A stretch of 64,000 bases of DNA from Chloranthus sessilifolius (taxonomy: Eukaryota; Streptophyta; Magnoliopsida; Chloranthales; Chloranthaceae): positions 50,956,185 to 51,020,184 of the forward strand of contig CM037598.1 of the NCBI GenBank assembly GCA_021018995.1, given 5' to 3'. Numbering within the stretch: the first letter of the stretch is position 1; each line of letters starts with the position of its first letter. The translations under genes were made by a program, and so were the position numbers. The notes beneath the pieces are model-generated. The model saw only the letters and a program-made list of their open reading frames with translations. It was not told the DNA's origin and did no database searches. Of the stretch, positions 45,005-56,560 are shown in pieces.

Positions 45005-45021
45005 CCCCGATAGTGGCGCCA
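45005..45021 (-). other. Primer-binding site, tRNA-Asp-like (C)
   Basis: Minus strand TGGCGCCACTATCGGGG; four transitions from the exact tRNA-Asp complement, first seven bases intact. Confidence 0.8.
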
Positions 45022-46466
45022 AAAACTTGTTAGGGTATTTTAAGTGCTTGCTGCCAACTTTATTAAGAACAATGATAAGAATGGGTAAATGAAAATGAAT
45101 CAAAGGTGGATTGAAAACTATAGAGCAACAAGCCTAACAATACATAGACCTACAAGATACAGGGCTTGTTGTAGCAAGTTTTAATAAGTAAGAGTCTGTC
45201 CCACAGGGAAAATTGATCTAAGGCTCCAAGGGAGCTATCTTTAGTCGGCCCTCCAGATCTGGCAATCCAAAATGGAAGGGGATTTAAGGTCACTATTGTC
45301 TAAATCTTAAGGTAACCTAATGCCTAAACTACAAAAATGGTTAAGAAGAATGATGGAGTGTGATAAAATAAACATAAAAGGGTGAGAAGTAAGCTATTAG
45401 GTACAGTTCTGATAGGTCTTATAACTGAGACTCAGATTAGCAGCTATAGAAATCCTGTCCAATGGCTATATTATCACCAAAGAGGAGAAAGAATCCAACT
45501 CACCCCTGTGCCAAGATCCAATCCCTTATGGCTATTACCTGTCCACTTAAATGGTCACAGACTATCCAATAGGGGAACCATAGTCCAGAAATGGGTCAGA
45601 ACAAGTTTATCATTGTAGGCACTACTTCTTTCAGGCTATCAACTCAAGAATCCATAGGAACCTCAACCTCTAAAGTTCTGTGTGTGGGGCTAGGCCTACA
45701 ATTTGCACTAGCCTGGACACACAGAACCAGCAAGTAGTAGCTTTTAAGCCTAGCTGTTCACTGCTTTAGAAAGATAGCAGTGATCCAGTCATAAGCTTAC
45801 AATCCCTACAGTCAGATAAGATCTGCCATCTGATGGTGGGTCTATACAAATACATGGGAGTCTGTCTCTGCACAATCTCTCACAAGGCTACAAGCACAAG
45901 TGCAGAGAAGAAGAATCAGTCTTAGATCTGTGGATTGGCCTTACCTTAGGGCTATAACCTGCCCACTTGAATGGTCACAGACTATCCACAGAGGCTATCC
46001 TCCTCACACAGGTCTGAGAGAGAATAAGAAGATTACTGCCACCATCATGTTCACAAGGCTACCAGCTCAAGTTCCCATGGGGATTCAGATTTAGTGGATC
46101 CTGTGGTGGGGCATAGGCCTGTAATGTGCCTAGCCTGGACACACAGGTCACTTGGGTCTAAATAAATCCTTAAAAATAATCCTCCATTGCTTACAATGCA
46201 ACATAGCAATGGAGGATCTCAAGGCAGCAGCCTTGTACAGAACAACCCTCAAAACACCAATCCCATATAAGTATAACATCCGATTATAAAACACCATCAA
46301 AATTATTCCAAATAAACATACAAAGGCATAGCCAGCAAGTGTTGGACTATGGAGAGAAGAAAAAGGGAAAAAGAAGTTGCCTAAATCCTAACCTTAGCCT
46401 ACTGCAATTCTAAAGTTGATTCAAGAAGGAGTACAGAAGTCTCTTAAACCTAAACTAGGCTTAGGC

Positions 46467-46474
46467 TTATATAA
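46467..46474 (-). promoter_or_regulatory. TATA box, C 5' LTR
   Basis: TTATATAA, shared with the 3' LTR (3649-3656), 180 bp and more downstream of the motif array. Confidence 0.6.
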
Positions 46475-46654
46475 CAGTCAGTTGTGGGAGCATTAGGGTT
46501 AGGAAAACCCTAATTTTATCAATACAGTCATGGCCCATTTCTGTTCCTTGGATGCCTCGAGGTGTGTACATAGAGATTGGAGCATTGGAGTGCATGCCCT
46601 AGTTGCTGAAAGTTCCCAGATTGCCCCTACAGAAGTGGGGAGAAGTTAAGATCC

Positions 46655-47170
46655 CGAACCTCGCTAGGTAGCAAGGATTTCCAAGTCTTGTCGCGTGATA
46701 GAATTGGCATCGTGGGATTGAATTTACTTGAAGCTCTTATAGTCGCGGGATTGATACTTGGGTCATTGCGGGAATGCTCTGGTCATTGCGGGAATGCTCT
46801 TGGTGAATCTCGTGGAGATCCTCGCGAAGAAGTAATGTGCATGGGCTTCTGGATCGTGTGAGCAGTTCCCTGAAGGTCTGTATCTTGCGGCCACTGCTCG
46901 ACAACTGCGCACAGGAATGCCTGGAGCTCTCTCTCCTCAGTGAATCGCGCAAAGATTAAATGCGCCTTTCTTGAGCTGCGCGAGACTGCGCGAGAGCTTA
47001 TGACTGAGCCTCACGAGAACTGCGTGAAGTCTACTTTCTAGGCTCTTCTGCCATTCATCTGTGCGAGAACAACACAAGCAGTTGGTGTGCTGTCTTTAGA
47101 AACCCACGATAATTGCGCGAAGCATTCTTTCTGATTTAATTTGAACCTTGCGACATCTGCGCGTGGCTCA
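46655..47170 (-). promoter_or_regulatory. Family II CpG-motif array, C 5' LTR
   Basis: TGCGCGAGACTGCGCGAGAG at about 46977-46996, TCGCGTG, TCGCGGG and TGCGCGAAG; several pairs seen in the 3' LTR have lost CpGs here. Confidence 0.7.
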
Positions 47171-47410
47171 CTTCTTGACATTTTTCTGCTTTGCTGTGCC
47201 TATGCTGCAGCCAATTCTCTGTCTGGGTCCAACCTCCTTTCTTCTGAGGAACTTCTGAGGCAACAGTAGGCTTCTTGGCATGATTAGGGCCTTATCTGCA
47301 GTTGCTGCTTAATACCTACTAGATGGGCTTAACACATATTTATTAAATGACTAAGGGTCTAACAGAGAGTAAGTTAAGGGGTGAAAAGTGGTACTTTTTA
47401 GGTCTCAACA

Positions 47411-47598
47411 TATACTCACACCCATAGTAACTAAAGAGAATGCTCACAAGCACACACAAAAATATTTCAAACAAAAATTAACTGCATAGATTTACACTAA
47501 ACAAATAATAGGGAATTAAACATAAATGGACTGAGATTTAGGGGGAAGGAAGTGTAAACCGAGCTAGCTACACTCAGGTCTACTAAAAAGATTAATAT
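47411..47598 (-). other. Element D 5' leader
   Basis: Begins with the duplicated TATAC; continues the D sequence cut at 388. No gene. Confidence 0.75.
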
Positions 47599-47615
47599 CC
47601 CTGACAATGGTGCCA
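47599..47615 (-). other. Primer-binding site, tRNA-Asp-like (D)
   Basis: Minus strand TGGCACCATTGTCAGGG; four differences, all transitions, from the tRNA-Asp complement. Confidence 0.75.
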
Positions 47616-49240
47616 AAAACTTATTGTGTTATCTCAAGATGCTTACTGCTAACTTTATTTGAAAACAGTGATAAGAATGTGTTAGTAAAAATAAATCGAA
47701 GGTGGATTAAAAGGCACAAAATAACAAGTCCAAAAATACACACAGACCTGCAAGATATAGGGCCTATTGTAGCAAGTTTTGATAAGTAAGAGTTTGTCCC
47801 ACAGAGAAATTGATATAGAACCCAAAATGGGCTATAATAGTAGGCCTTCAGATCTGGCTACAGATCTGACAATCCTAAAGAAAGGGAGTTGGGTGTCACG
47901 ACTAAACTAAATTGACCCTAACAAAAGAGAAATAAAGTGCAGCCCTATCCTAAAGAAAGGGTTAAGAAGAAGATGGTGATGGTGTGTGCCAAAATAAAAT
48001 ATAAAAATAATGGGAAGTAAGCAGGTTAAGCTAGAGTTAATGTAGTAATGTAACTCAGATTTAGACTGTCTCTGTAGTGGTCCTTGCTGAGATGCTATCA
48101 AACCTCAACAAGGTAGAAGAATCCTATTTAACCAATACCATTTGGGGTGCTCTTAGGGCTATACTCTGTCCACTCAAATGGTCACAGAGTATCCAATAGA
48201 GTTTGTCAAATCCCATTGATTAAACAAGAAATGCTAACCTATTCCAAAGGAGTGGTCTGATCATTTCTCCAACTAATGGACCAGATCAGGCCATGAATAT
48301 TATTGTAGACACTATGTAATGCCAGTGCTACAAGCTCCCCAGATCTGTGCACAGATTTAGCTGACATCCATAGGTATTCCAACCCATAAAATCCTATGTG
48401 CTTTGCCAAGGCCAACGGCTCAATGTGCTCACACAGAGGACCAGCAACAGGTTGAATAAGGATTTAGATTCAGTTGGTCATTGCTACAATAGGCCTGTAA
48501 TGAATCAGCCTCAAGCTACAATTACAACAGAGAAATCAAATCTAACATTTGATATCGGTCAAGTAAAATAGAGGGGAGCCAGTTTCTACACAAACCTCCA
48601 CCCAAGGCTCTAGACGCTCATGTGCAGAGGAGAAGAATCGTTCTCAGACATGTGGCTGGACCCACCTTAGGGTTATATTATGTCCGCACAGATGGTCACA
48701 GGGTATCCAATAGGTCTGTCCATACCACAGAGCTCTAAGAAAGAACATATAAACTATTGCTGCCACCATAGAGTCCCAGGGCTACAAGCTCTCCAAATCT
48801 GGCTACGAATCCGGCTTGCAATCCATGGGTCTATTAAACCAAGGAAAATCAGATGGTAAATAATAAATCTACTAGAAACTGAATGGGCTAGTCCCAAAAA
48901 TATGGATCCTATAGACATCTAAGGAAATCATAAGATCTATAGATTTAATTAGTCTTTTAAACAATAATCCATTGATAAGAGCAAAACTTATAATGAATTG
49001 TCTCAAGGATGCAGCCTGTACACAATTGCTCATCCAAAAGATCCCAATGTTTACAAAGCCTATTACAGAATTAAAATAAAACTAAACCTAGCTGGTTATA
49101 AAAGGATTAGCCAGCCAATGCTGGGCTAAGAGAGAGGAAAAATAAGAAAAAGAGATGATCAAACCAAAACCCTAGCCTGCTAGAGTTCTCAGTCGACAAA
49201 GGATGACGGAAAGATAAAAATACTAAACTCTAAGTACAGC

Positions 49241-49247
49241 TTATATA
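49241..49247 (-). promoter_or_regulatory. TATA box, D LTR
   Basis: Minus strand TATATAA, at the position equivalent to the C LTR box. Confidence 0.5.
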
Positions 49248-49449
49248 CTCTATCCATAAGGCCTTGGCTCAATAGAGATTAACCCTAATTTTTCCAGAAG
49301 ACGTGGCACTGTTATAGCCCTTGAATGCCTTGTGATGTGTGCCTCAAAATTCACACCTCAGGAAGTTTGTCCTAACCTTGGGAAATTCCTAAAAGGTCCT
49401 TGAGTTAAAACTGAGAAGTGGAGAGCCCGAGCTTCACAGGGCTGGCATC

Positions 49450-49790
49450 TGCATTAATTTACTCTCGCAGTGGCAGAGCCGTCGCGGAGGAGTATTTGGC
49501 TTAGGAGGATTGTTCACTCTCGCGATAGATTCTTAGTTGATCGCACAGCTGCTTTGCGCTGCAATGCTGTCGCAGAGGTGATTTGGAATGCCTGAATTTT
49601 TCGTGTAATAGAGCTTTAGAAGTTCTCTCTCGCTGGATACTCGCGCTGGTAGTCTCCTGCGCTCGTGTAGTAACCGGTTAGGCTTCAGAGCACGCGAGAG
49701 CTACGCCAGGAAAATTTTAGGGGTCTCTCTCTTCCAGGGCTTTGTGAGAACTCCGCGAGGTGACAAATTATTCTTTATGCATATGGACTC
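49450..49790 (-). promoter_or_regulatory. Family III CpG-motif array, D LTR
   Basis: TCTCGCG, TCGCGGAGG, TGTCGCAGAGG, CGCGAGAG and CCGCGAGG; related to family II. One pair of TCGC (TCGCTGGATACTCGCGCTGG) is 11 bp apart. Confidence 0.6.
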
Positions 49791-50323
49791 GCTATGTTCC
49801 GTGTCTGGCTACTTTAACGCTCGATCTCCACTAGAGCTTCTCGAGCACAAATTCTGAGGGTTTTAAGATGTGAGATGTTTGCAATTTCTTTACTGCTCTC
49901 CTATTGACTGCGTGTCATATCTGCCTGAGGGCAGCTTCCACTACATCCATAGCTCCACGAGGGAGCTCCTTAACTCTATGAGGTAAGTCTTTTGATCCTC
50001 TGATGCATTGCACTTGCTGCTGTTGCAGCTTCCTCCTGTCGCATCTAACTTCTTTCATCTGTTACACTTTTGGTCAATGATGACCAAAAATATGAGTCAC
50101 CATGGTGAGCACTACCAGGGTGTTCCATTTGGCTTTGGCTCAGCTGTCATCTTTGTATGTTTTCTTTCTCTTCTTTGGACCAATAAACAGGGATTTTGTA
50201 TTAAGCGGCAGAGTTTATTGCTAACTACAAAACACACCTAACAAATGATTATTAGTCTGCTTCAAGGTTCATCAAAGGCTAGGTTAAGAGGTGAAAAGTG
50301 GTACTTTTTAGTGAATAACACTA

Positions 50324-50336
50324 TACTCCCAAACCT
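50324..50336 (-). other. PPT-like tract (F)
   Basis: Minus strand AGGTTTGGGAGTA, four bases from the D LTR. Its upstream context (CAGTGAGGACACTATTCCTCAT) matches the internal tract of C rather than the LTR-adjacent one. Confidence 0.6.
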
Positions 50337-50490
50337 ATGAGGAATAGTGTCCTCACTGATTTGGAAGTGCAATAAAAGGAAATAGCAGGGTAGGCACAAG
50401 GAGAGTAACAAATGAAGCATAAAGAACAAATAAGAACAAAACTAAACACAAAGGAAGGCAAGAAATAGTGGAACTGACAAAACAGAAATT

Positions 50491-52817
50491 TTATTGCACA
50501 CAAGTTATTACAAAGCACAAGAGAAACAATACAACGGCCCAATGGGGAGGGTCATCCACAGAGGAGGGGGTGATGGGTAGCTCAGGAGGTGGTGGAGATG
50601 GTAAAATGAATGAAAGTGGTAGCTCCTCTTCCACATCAATTGATTCAGGTGGGGTGGAGGGGTAGGTGAAAGGTAAAGAGGGTAGGTAAGCTTCTATGGG
50701 GTCAATTCGGGTTGCAACAAGGATGGACAAAACCACTTCTTCAAAATCAGTTTGAGTGGAGGCATCAGAAGTAAGTACTACAGGGGATAGTGAGATTGGT
50801 TCTTCCTTCTTAGTAGTTGTAGGCATTACTATAGGGGACAGCTGAGGGGATGGAGGACGAGTAGGTACAGGGATAGGTGTAGGAGCAGGAATTGGAAGAG
50901 GTTGAATGGTTGAGGTAGATGGGATTAGAGTGGATTGAATGGCATGGAGGCAGGTAGCCATAGCATACTGGTTTGCTGTGTTGTTTTGGAGCTGGGCTAG
51001 TATAGATGTGAGAAGGGAAAGAATCTGGGTAGAGGCCTCTGGTAAAATTTGGGCTTGGGTAACAGGTGGAATGAGTATAATGGGCTAGAAAGGAGATGTG
51101 GGAGCATGCTGGAATTGAGTGGCCTGTGGAGAGTCAGGTAAAGGGGAGTACTCATGCCCAATGTCCTCCACAATGGAGTCAATCAAGGATGAATACTCCT
51201 TAGTGGTGAAATGTTCTAGGTCATGGGTATGTGCAAGTGACATGGGGGTAGTGGGGTCACTCTCCAACGGTAGGGAAAGTGGAGAGGAGACTGGGACCGA
51301 TGATGTAGATGGGGCTGCTGGTGCAGGGCTTAAGGGTTCAACAACTGAGATGGATGGCTAGCTGGAGGGGTTATGGGTGACTTTGATTTTCTCTGATAGG
51401 TGGATGTGATGGGAAGTGAAGGTAGGGTAGCAATTGGGTATGTGGTAGGAGGAGTTGACACAGGGGTGATTGTGGTGATGATAGAAGGGGTGGCTAAGCT
51501 GCTGGAATGTATGGGAACTGAAATGGAAGGAATGGAAGGTGATGGAATGGAGATGCTGACAACAGCAAAGCTGACAATAAACAAGGGCACATCAGTGGAA
51601 GGGGGGAGTATGGGTGCAAAGGTCACAGGTGGAGGCACTAAGCTAGGACCAGCAAAGGTAGGCAGAGGATCTGATCTAGCTAATGTGGAGGTCCCAGGTG
51701 CAGCCACTGATGTGGCTGATGGGGCTGTGGGTATTATAGGTGCAGCTATTGGCCACCTGAGATGTTTTCATTTTAGGACCGTCAACTAATTTTTTCTTGC
51801 TTTTCCCAATCAGGGTCCTACTAGGAGACTAGGCCCTACTCCCAAACACCTTAGGGCTCATTTTCTCCACTGGCTCATCTTTTTGTATCACAAATTTCCC
51901 TTTTCTTAGCAAAGCAGTGATGAGCCTACTGTAGGGTAACCCTGGCAAGGCCTATCCTCTTTGGATCTTGTCATTCACATCTACCATGACCTCAAATATC
52001 AGTTGAGAGGCATTCAAGAATTGGCCCTTGAAGAAAAAGTAGAGGGCATCCACTATAGGGGTTCCCCTCTCCTGCTGATGTCTACTCACATAAATGTTCT
52101 TCCTCAAAATTGAGTCTATGAAAAGCAGGCTAGGGTCTAGATCTCTCCTCATTAATGATTCCCCAGAGACCACAATGCCTTAAGTAAGATGTTTGGCCAT
52201 TGCTCGGAAGGATACAGTCTCAGGTGCTCCTAGGCTATAAAGTAAATAAAAAACTGATGGGGCCCCTAATGCCAACCCAATATCACTATAATCCACAACC
52301 AATCCCAATTATCTATCAAAACCACAAGGGTAGGCTCAGTTGACCCTGGCTTCATCTTCTTTCTGATATTCTGATACAATAATTTGACCAGTCTAGGGTA
52401 GGATTTTTCTTGTAATGGGGTCAACAAAGGTGTTAGGGATGCCTTCACCAAGTAGTCCAAGGTCTTCTTGCAGTCCTCTATTTTAGAAAAATAAGGTAGG
52501 CAAAAAATTGTCTCAGGAATTAGGCCTAAAGCATCCACAAACTCATTGGGGGTTGTCAGGTTCTTAGGGATTTTAGGTACAACCTCAGGTTGAGGCTCAG
52601 GCACAGGGACATCCTCAAAAATCTCTTCAATTATTTTTGCTTTCTTGGCTTTCTTATCCTTCTTAGCTTTCCCAGGTTTATCCATGATGAGCTTCCTCTT
52701 AGTAGGTGGGTCATCTTTGGGCTGTGTGTCAATCCTACTTGATTTTCTAGTGGATTTTTGGGCAGATTTGGATGGGGCTTTGAAAAAGTCAGCCAATGTA
52801 TCCTCACGGTTAGCCAT
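50491..52817 (-). pseudogene. Element F ORF2, broken
   Basis: ATG at 52817 (MANREDTLADFFKAPSKSAQ). A strongly basic NLS-like block (TKRKLIMDKPGKAKKDKKAK) is followed by SLTPLLTPLQEKSYPRLVKL, LYQNIRKKMKPGSTEPTLVV and, in shifted frame, DLDPSLLFIDSILRKNIYVS with HQQERGTPIVDALYFFFKG. The middle is Pro/Thr/Ser-rich with one DASTQTDFEEVV motif. No acidic Ser/Asp tail: the last frame ends in a hydrophobic WAVVLFLLCFVITCVQ, which aligns with non-coding sequence after the B stop. Frameshifted near 52280, stopped near 51950 and elsewhere. Confidence 0.72.
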
Positions 52818-53119
52818 TGGTTACAAAAATCCACACAATCACTCTCAACAACCACAACAAACTTCCTTTGCCCAAGAAATTATCCACACACACAGAAATA
52901 TGGAAGTACAAAGCTTGAAAATCACAAAGTGGAGGTTGAAGAAGCACTTACCCACAGAACCTAGGGTTTCTCAGATCTTGCGGTACACGGTGCTAAATGT
53001 CGCCTTTGTAAAATTAAAGCAATTGAGCCAATGGAAGGGTGATTGGAGTTGGAGTCAGTGAGGTGGAGGAGAAAGAAGAAAGTGGGAAATTGGGCACAAG
53101 AAGAATAAAGCTTTGAGCA

Positions 53120-53630
53120 GAAGTTGTCGAATGGATGAAATGAGTTGTCGATAGGTTTAAAATAGATAAAATCCTATTTCGACAGGATTGGAGAGAGGAT
53201 TTGGATAGGTTTGCGCAACCTGTCGAATGATTAAAATAAGCTAGGATGACAGGATTGTCAGACTGAAGGTCTAGAGAGGTTTTCTCAAACCTTTTGACAG
53301 GTACAGAGCTTCAGAAAAATCAATTCGAGAGGTTCATGGAACCTCTCGAAAGGATGAAAACTTTTAGATGTTAAGGCTCTGAGAGGTCTCTCAACCTCTT
53401 GACAGGTACTTTGAACCTATCGAAAATGTAATCAACAGCCTTCAGTACCTCTCGACAACATCTCACATCCTTTTGACAGGTTCACAGATCCTGTCAAAAT
53501 TCATTTGTACACCTTCAGTACCTGTCAAGATCAACTTAACTTCTCGACAGGATTCAATACTTGTTGAAATTCACAAGGAGAGCTTTTAGTACCTGTCGAA
53601 CTTCTCATAGCACCTCTCGACAAGTTATTT
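53120..53630 (-). promoter_or_regulatory. Family IV CpG-motif array between integrase and ORF2 (F)
   Basis: TCGACAGG, TCGAGAGG and TTGACAGG with GGTTC, often as inverted pairs with a 3-base spacer. Arms 53324-53335 and 53339-53350 are a perfect 12-bp inverted repeat. Others: 53399-53409 with 53413-53423, and 53471-53483 with 53487-53499. Same motif as in this element's LTR. Confidence 0.8.
53153..53164 (-). promoter_or_regulatory. Putative ORF2 core promoter (F)
   Basis: Minus strand CTATTTTAAACC, about 340 bp upstream of the ORF2 ATG. Confidence 0.45.
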
Positions 53631-53852
53631 CTCAGTTTAAAAGTATTTCTCATCAGTTCACAGTCAATTCTCCACATAGATTTGTCAATCCTATTCTACT
53701 CCCATTCATTTCTCATGCCTTGGAATTGATGACTCATAATTCTAAATGAAAAAAAACTAATCAAAATTGGCAACATATTTACAATGCCAAACAGTTTTGA
53801 AAACAACCAAAACTGACAGTTATGATACATAATATACAATATTGAAAATCAA

Positions 53853-54950
53853 TCACACTTTGGAGGTTCTTGAAGGTGAATGGTTATCACAGGCTCTACT
53901 ACATTTCAACCAAAGAGTTTGAGCCTTTGACCATTAACTTTCATGATCCTACCATCTTTTGGATCCATGATTTCCACAACTCCAGATGGGGATACATGCA
54001 TTACAATGTAAGATCCCTCCCATCTAGATCTCAACTTGCCTGGGAAAATTTTCAATTTGGAATTAAACAGCCATACCTTGTTGCCAACAGTAAACTCCTT
54101 TCTCAGCAAATGCTTGTCATAAAAAGCTTTAGCTTTTTCTTTGTAGATCCTTACATTGGAGTAGGCTTCCAATATCAGTTCTTCCAGCTCTAACAGCTAC
54201 AGCCTCCTGTACATACGAGCAGAAGTTAAATCAACATTTAATGCTTTAATAGCCCAGTAGGCTTTGTGTTCTAACTCCACTGGTAAGTGGCATGCCTTGC
54301 CATACACAACCCTAAAGGGAGACATCTCTATTGGGGTCTTATATCCAGTGCTATAAGCCCAAAGAGCATCAGTTAGCTTCAGGTATCAATCCTTCCTATC
54401 TCCTCTCACAGTTTTCTCTAAAATGTGTTTGATCTCTCTATTAGAAATTTTCACTTGCCCACTAATCTGTGGGTGATATGGGGTGGCAACTTTGTGTGTT
54501 ACAGAGTACTTTCTAAGTAAGTTCTCAAACTGTCTATTGCATTAATGGCTTCCCCCATCACTAATGATAGCTCTAGGGGTACCAAACCTAGAGAAAATAT
54601 TGTCCTTTAAGAACTTGAGGATAACTCCGTGCTCATTGGTTCTTGTGGCTATGGCCTCAACACATTTGGACACATAGTCCACAGCCATAAGAATAAAATT
54701 GTATCCATAAGAAGGAGGGAAAGGGCCCATGACGTCAATCCCTCAAATATTAAATAGTTCAACAACCAGTATAGACTATAAAGGCATGGAAATTCTTTTG
54801 GAGATACTTCCCATTTTCTGGCATCTTTCGCAAGCTTTGCAATGCTGCCATGCATCTTTGAAGAGTGTGGGCCAATAAAACCCACTTTAAAGTACGTTAG
54901 CAATAGTCTTGTTTCCACTGAAATGGCCTCCACAAGCCTGTTCCTGACAC
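53853..54950 (-). pseudogene. Element F integrase
   Basis: GIDVMGPFPPSYGYNFILMA (first Asp box altered to GIDVMG), [17 protein letters not shown], then [20 protein letters not shown]: the catalytic Glu is Lys, as in C. C-terminal part [30 protein letters not shown], then KVNGQRLK; ends at TGA 53853-53855. Stops in several places. Confidence 0.83.
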
Positions 54951-55480
54951 ATGGTTAGTATGCTGTGAAATTCATTCTCAGGGACACACCTCCTCACAAC
55001 TTGGTTTGCACAATGCTTGAAAAGGTATGGATCCTCCCACATGTAATGTCTGATCTGGGAAAAGAACAACTCCCTATCCATTTTGTTCCAATGTGGGGGA
55101 ATCCTTCCCACTTACAAGTAATTTACTATATTTGCAAACCAAGGTGCTGTCATGCTAACAACAAATAACTGTTCATCAGGAAATGAGTCATTGATAAGCA
55201 GCCTATCAAACTCAACAGCTAGGATCCTGGATAGGTGGTGTGCAACCATATTTTCAACCCCTTTTTTGTCTTTAATCTTAAGATCAAACTCCTATAATAG
55301 GAGGATCCATCTGATTAATCTTGGCTTATCATCCCTTTTAGACAACAGGTACTTCAGGGATGAGTGGTCTGTGAACATCACAATCCTAGATCCTAACACA
55401 GAAGACCTGAATTTTTTCAAAGCATAGACAATGACTAACAATTCCTTCTAAGTTGTAGTGTAGTTTAACTAAGTATCAAT
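54951..55480 (-). pseudogene. Element F RNase H (C-terminal part) and integrase zinc domain
   Basis: [34 protein letters not shown] (Asp of ADHLS changed to His), then MDRELFFSQIRHYMWEDPYL, MCQEQACGGHFSG (first His of the HHCC replaced by Gln). Stops after RWILLL and in the TTT-KELL box. Confidence 0.8.
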
Positions 55481-56560
55481 CATTGTCTATCTTGCATAAG
55501 CAATCCCACAAGGTAACTTGTCCTTCCTTTGCCTCAAAACTGCACCAATAGTAAAATCTGATGCATCACACATTAGCTCAAATGGCAAAGAATAATCAGG
55601 TGCATGAAGGACAGGTGTAGAGGTTAAACATCCTTTTAAAAACTCAAAAGCAATGAGAAATTCATCATTAAATTCAAAAGGAACCTCTTGGCATAGCAGG
55701 TGACGAAGAGGTTTTGAGATTTTGCTAAAATCTTTGATGAATCTCCTATAAAAACCAGCATGCCCCAAGAAAGATATGACTTGTTTAACAGTTTTAGGTG
55801 GGAGCAATGTGCAAACAAATCAATTTTAGCTTGGTGTATGCCTCTGTGAAAAACAACATGGCCAAGGACAATGCCTTGATTGACCATAAAATGACTCTTT
55901 TCCCAACTCAAAACTAAGTTGGTTTTCTCACATCTCTGCAGCACTAGGCTGAGATGATATAGACACTGGCTAAAATTGTCCCCAAAGATAGAAAAATTAT
56001 GCATGAAAATCTCTAAAAACTGATCAATCATGTCAGAGAAGATGACATACATACACCTTTGGAATGTTGCAGGAGCAATACACAATCCAAATGGCATCCT
56101 TCTATAAGCAAAAGTGCCAAATGGACATGTGAAAGTAGTTTTCTCTTGATCTTGTGGATACACAAGGATTTGGTTATACCCAGAATATCCTTAAAGAAAG
56201 TAATAAAAAGCTTTGCTTGCCAACTTGTCCAAAATCTGGTCTATGAAGGGCAAAGGAAAGTTGTCTTTTCTGGTTTTTAAATTGAGCTTTCGATAATCAA
56301 TGCACACCCTCTAACCAGTGGTTTCCCTAGTTATAATTAGCTCACCAAAATCAGATTTACCCACAGTGATTCCAAATTTCTTAGGTACCACCTGAGTAGG
56401 TGCCACCCATTCAGAATCTGAAATGGGATAGATGACTTCTGCTTCTAACAATTTGATCACCTCCTTCATCACTACCTCTTGCATGTGGGGGTTTAACTTT
56501 CTCTGCATCTCTCTAGAGGGTTTGGAACCCTCTTTCAAGTGGATCTTATGCATACAAACA
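55481..56560 (-). pseudogene. Element F reverse transcriptase
   Basis: MHKIHLKEGSKPSREMQRKL, VYPQDQEKTTFTCPFGTFAY, RRMPFGLCIAPATFQRC. The active site reads EIFMHNFSIFGD: both catalytic Asp residues are gone. RNase H start CDASDFTIGAVLRQRKDKLP. Several stops and a frameshift near 55810. Confidence 0.85.

Larger units (their letters stand above)
393..47410 (-). mobile_element. Element C: Athila-like Ty3/gypsy element, family II, with three nested insertions
   Basis: Outer ends read TGTTAGGG at 393 and CTCAACA at 47410, flanked by a perfect 5-bp duplication TATAC (388-392 and 47411-47415). It spans 47.0 kb, of which about 16.8 kb is C itself; the rest is a solo LTR, element B and element E with their duplications. 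Read on the minus strand: 5' LTR 45028-47410, PBS 45005-45021, gag 43.2-44.7 kb, interruption by E, protease to integrase 24.8-28.9 kb, ORF2 20.7-23.8 kb, PPT 18818-18830, 3' LTR 393-18817 in three pieces. Frames are broken, so C is non-autonomous now. Confidence 0.93.
45028..47410 (-). repeat. Element C 5' LTR
   Basis: 2383 bp, uninterrupted family II LTR, minus strand TGTTGAGACC to CCCTAACA. Reference for rebuilding the split 3' LTR. Confidence 0.94.
47625..50320 (-). repeat. Element D 5' LTR, family III
   Basis: About 2.7 kb; minus strand TGTTATTCACTAAAAAG to GATAACACA. Distantly related to the C LTR at both ends. PBS and leader follow on its left; on its right it abuts the PPT-like end of element F, so the right end is fixed by the TGTTATTC start. 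Confidence 0.82.
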
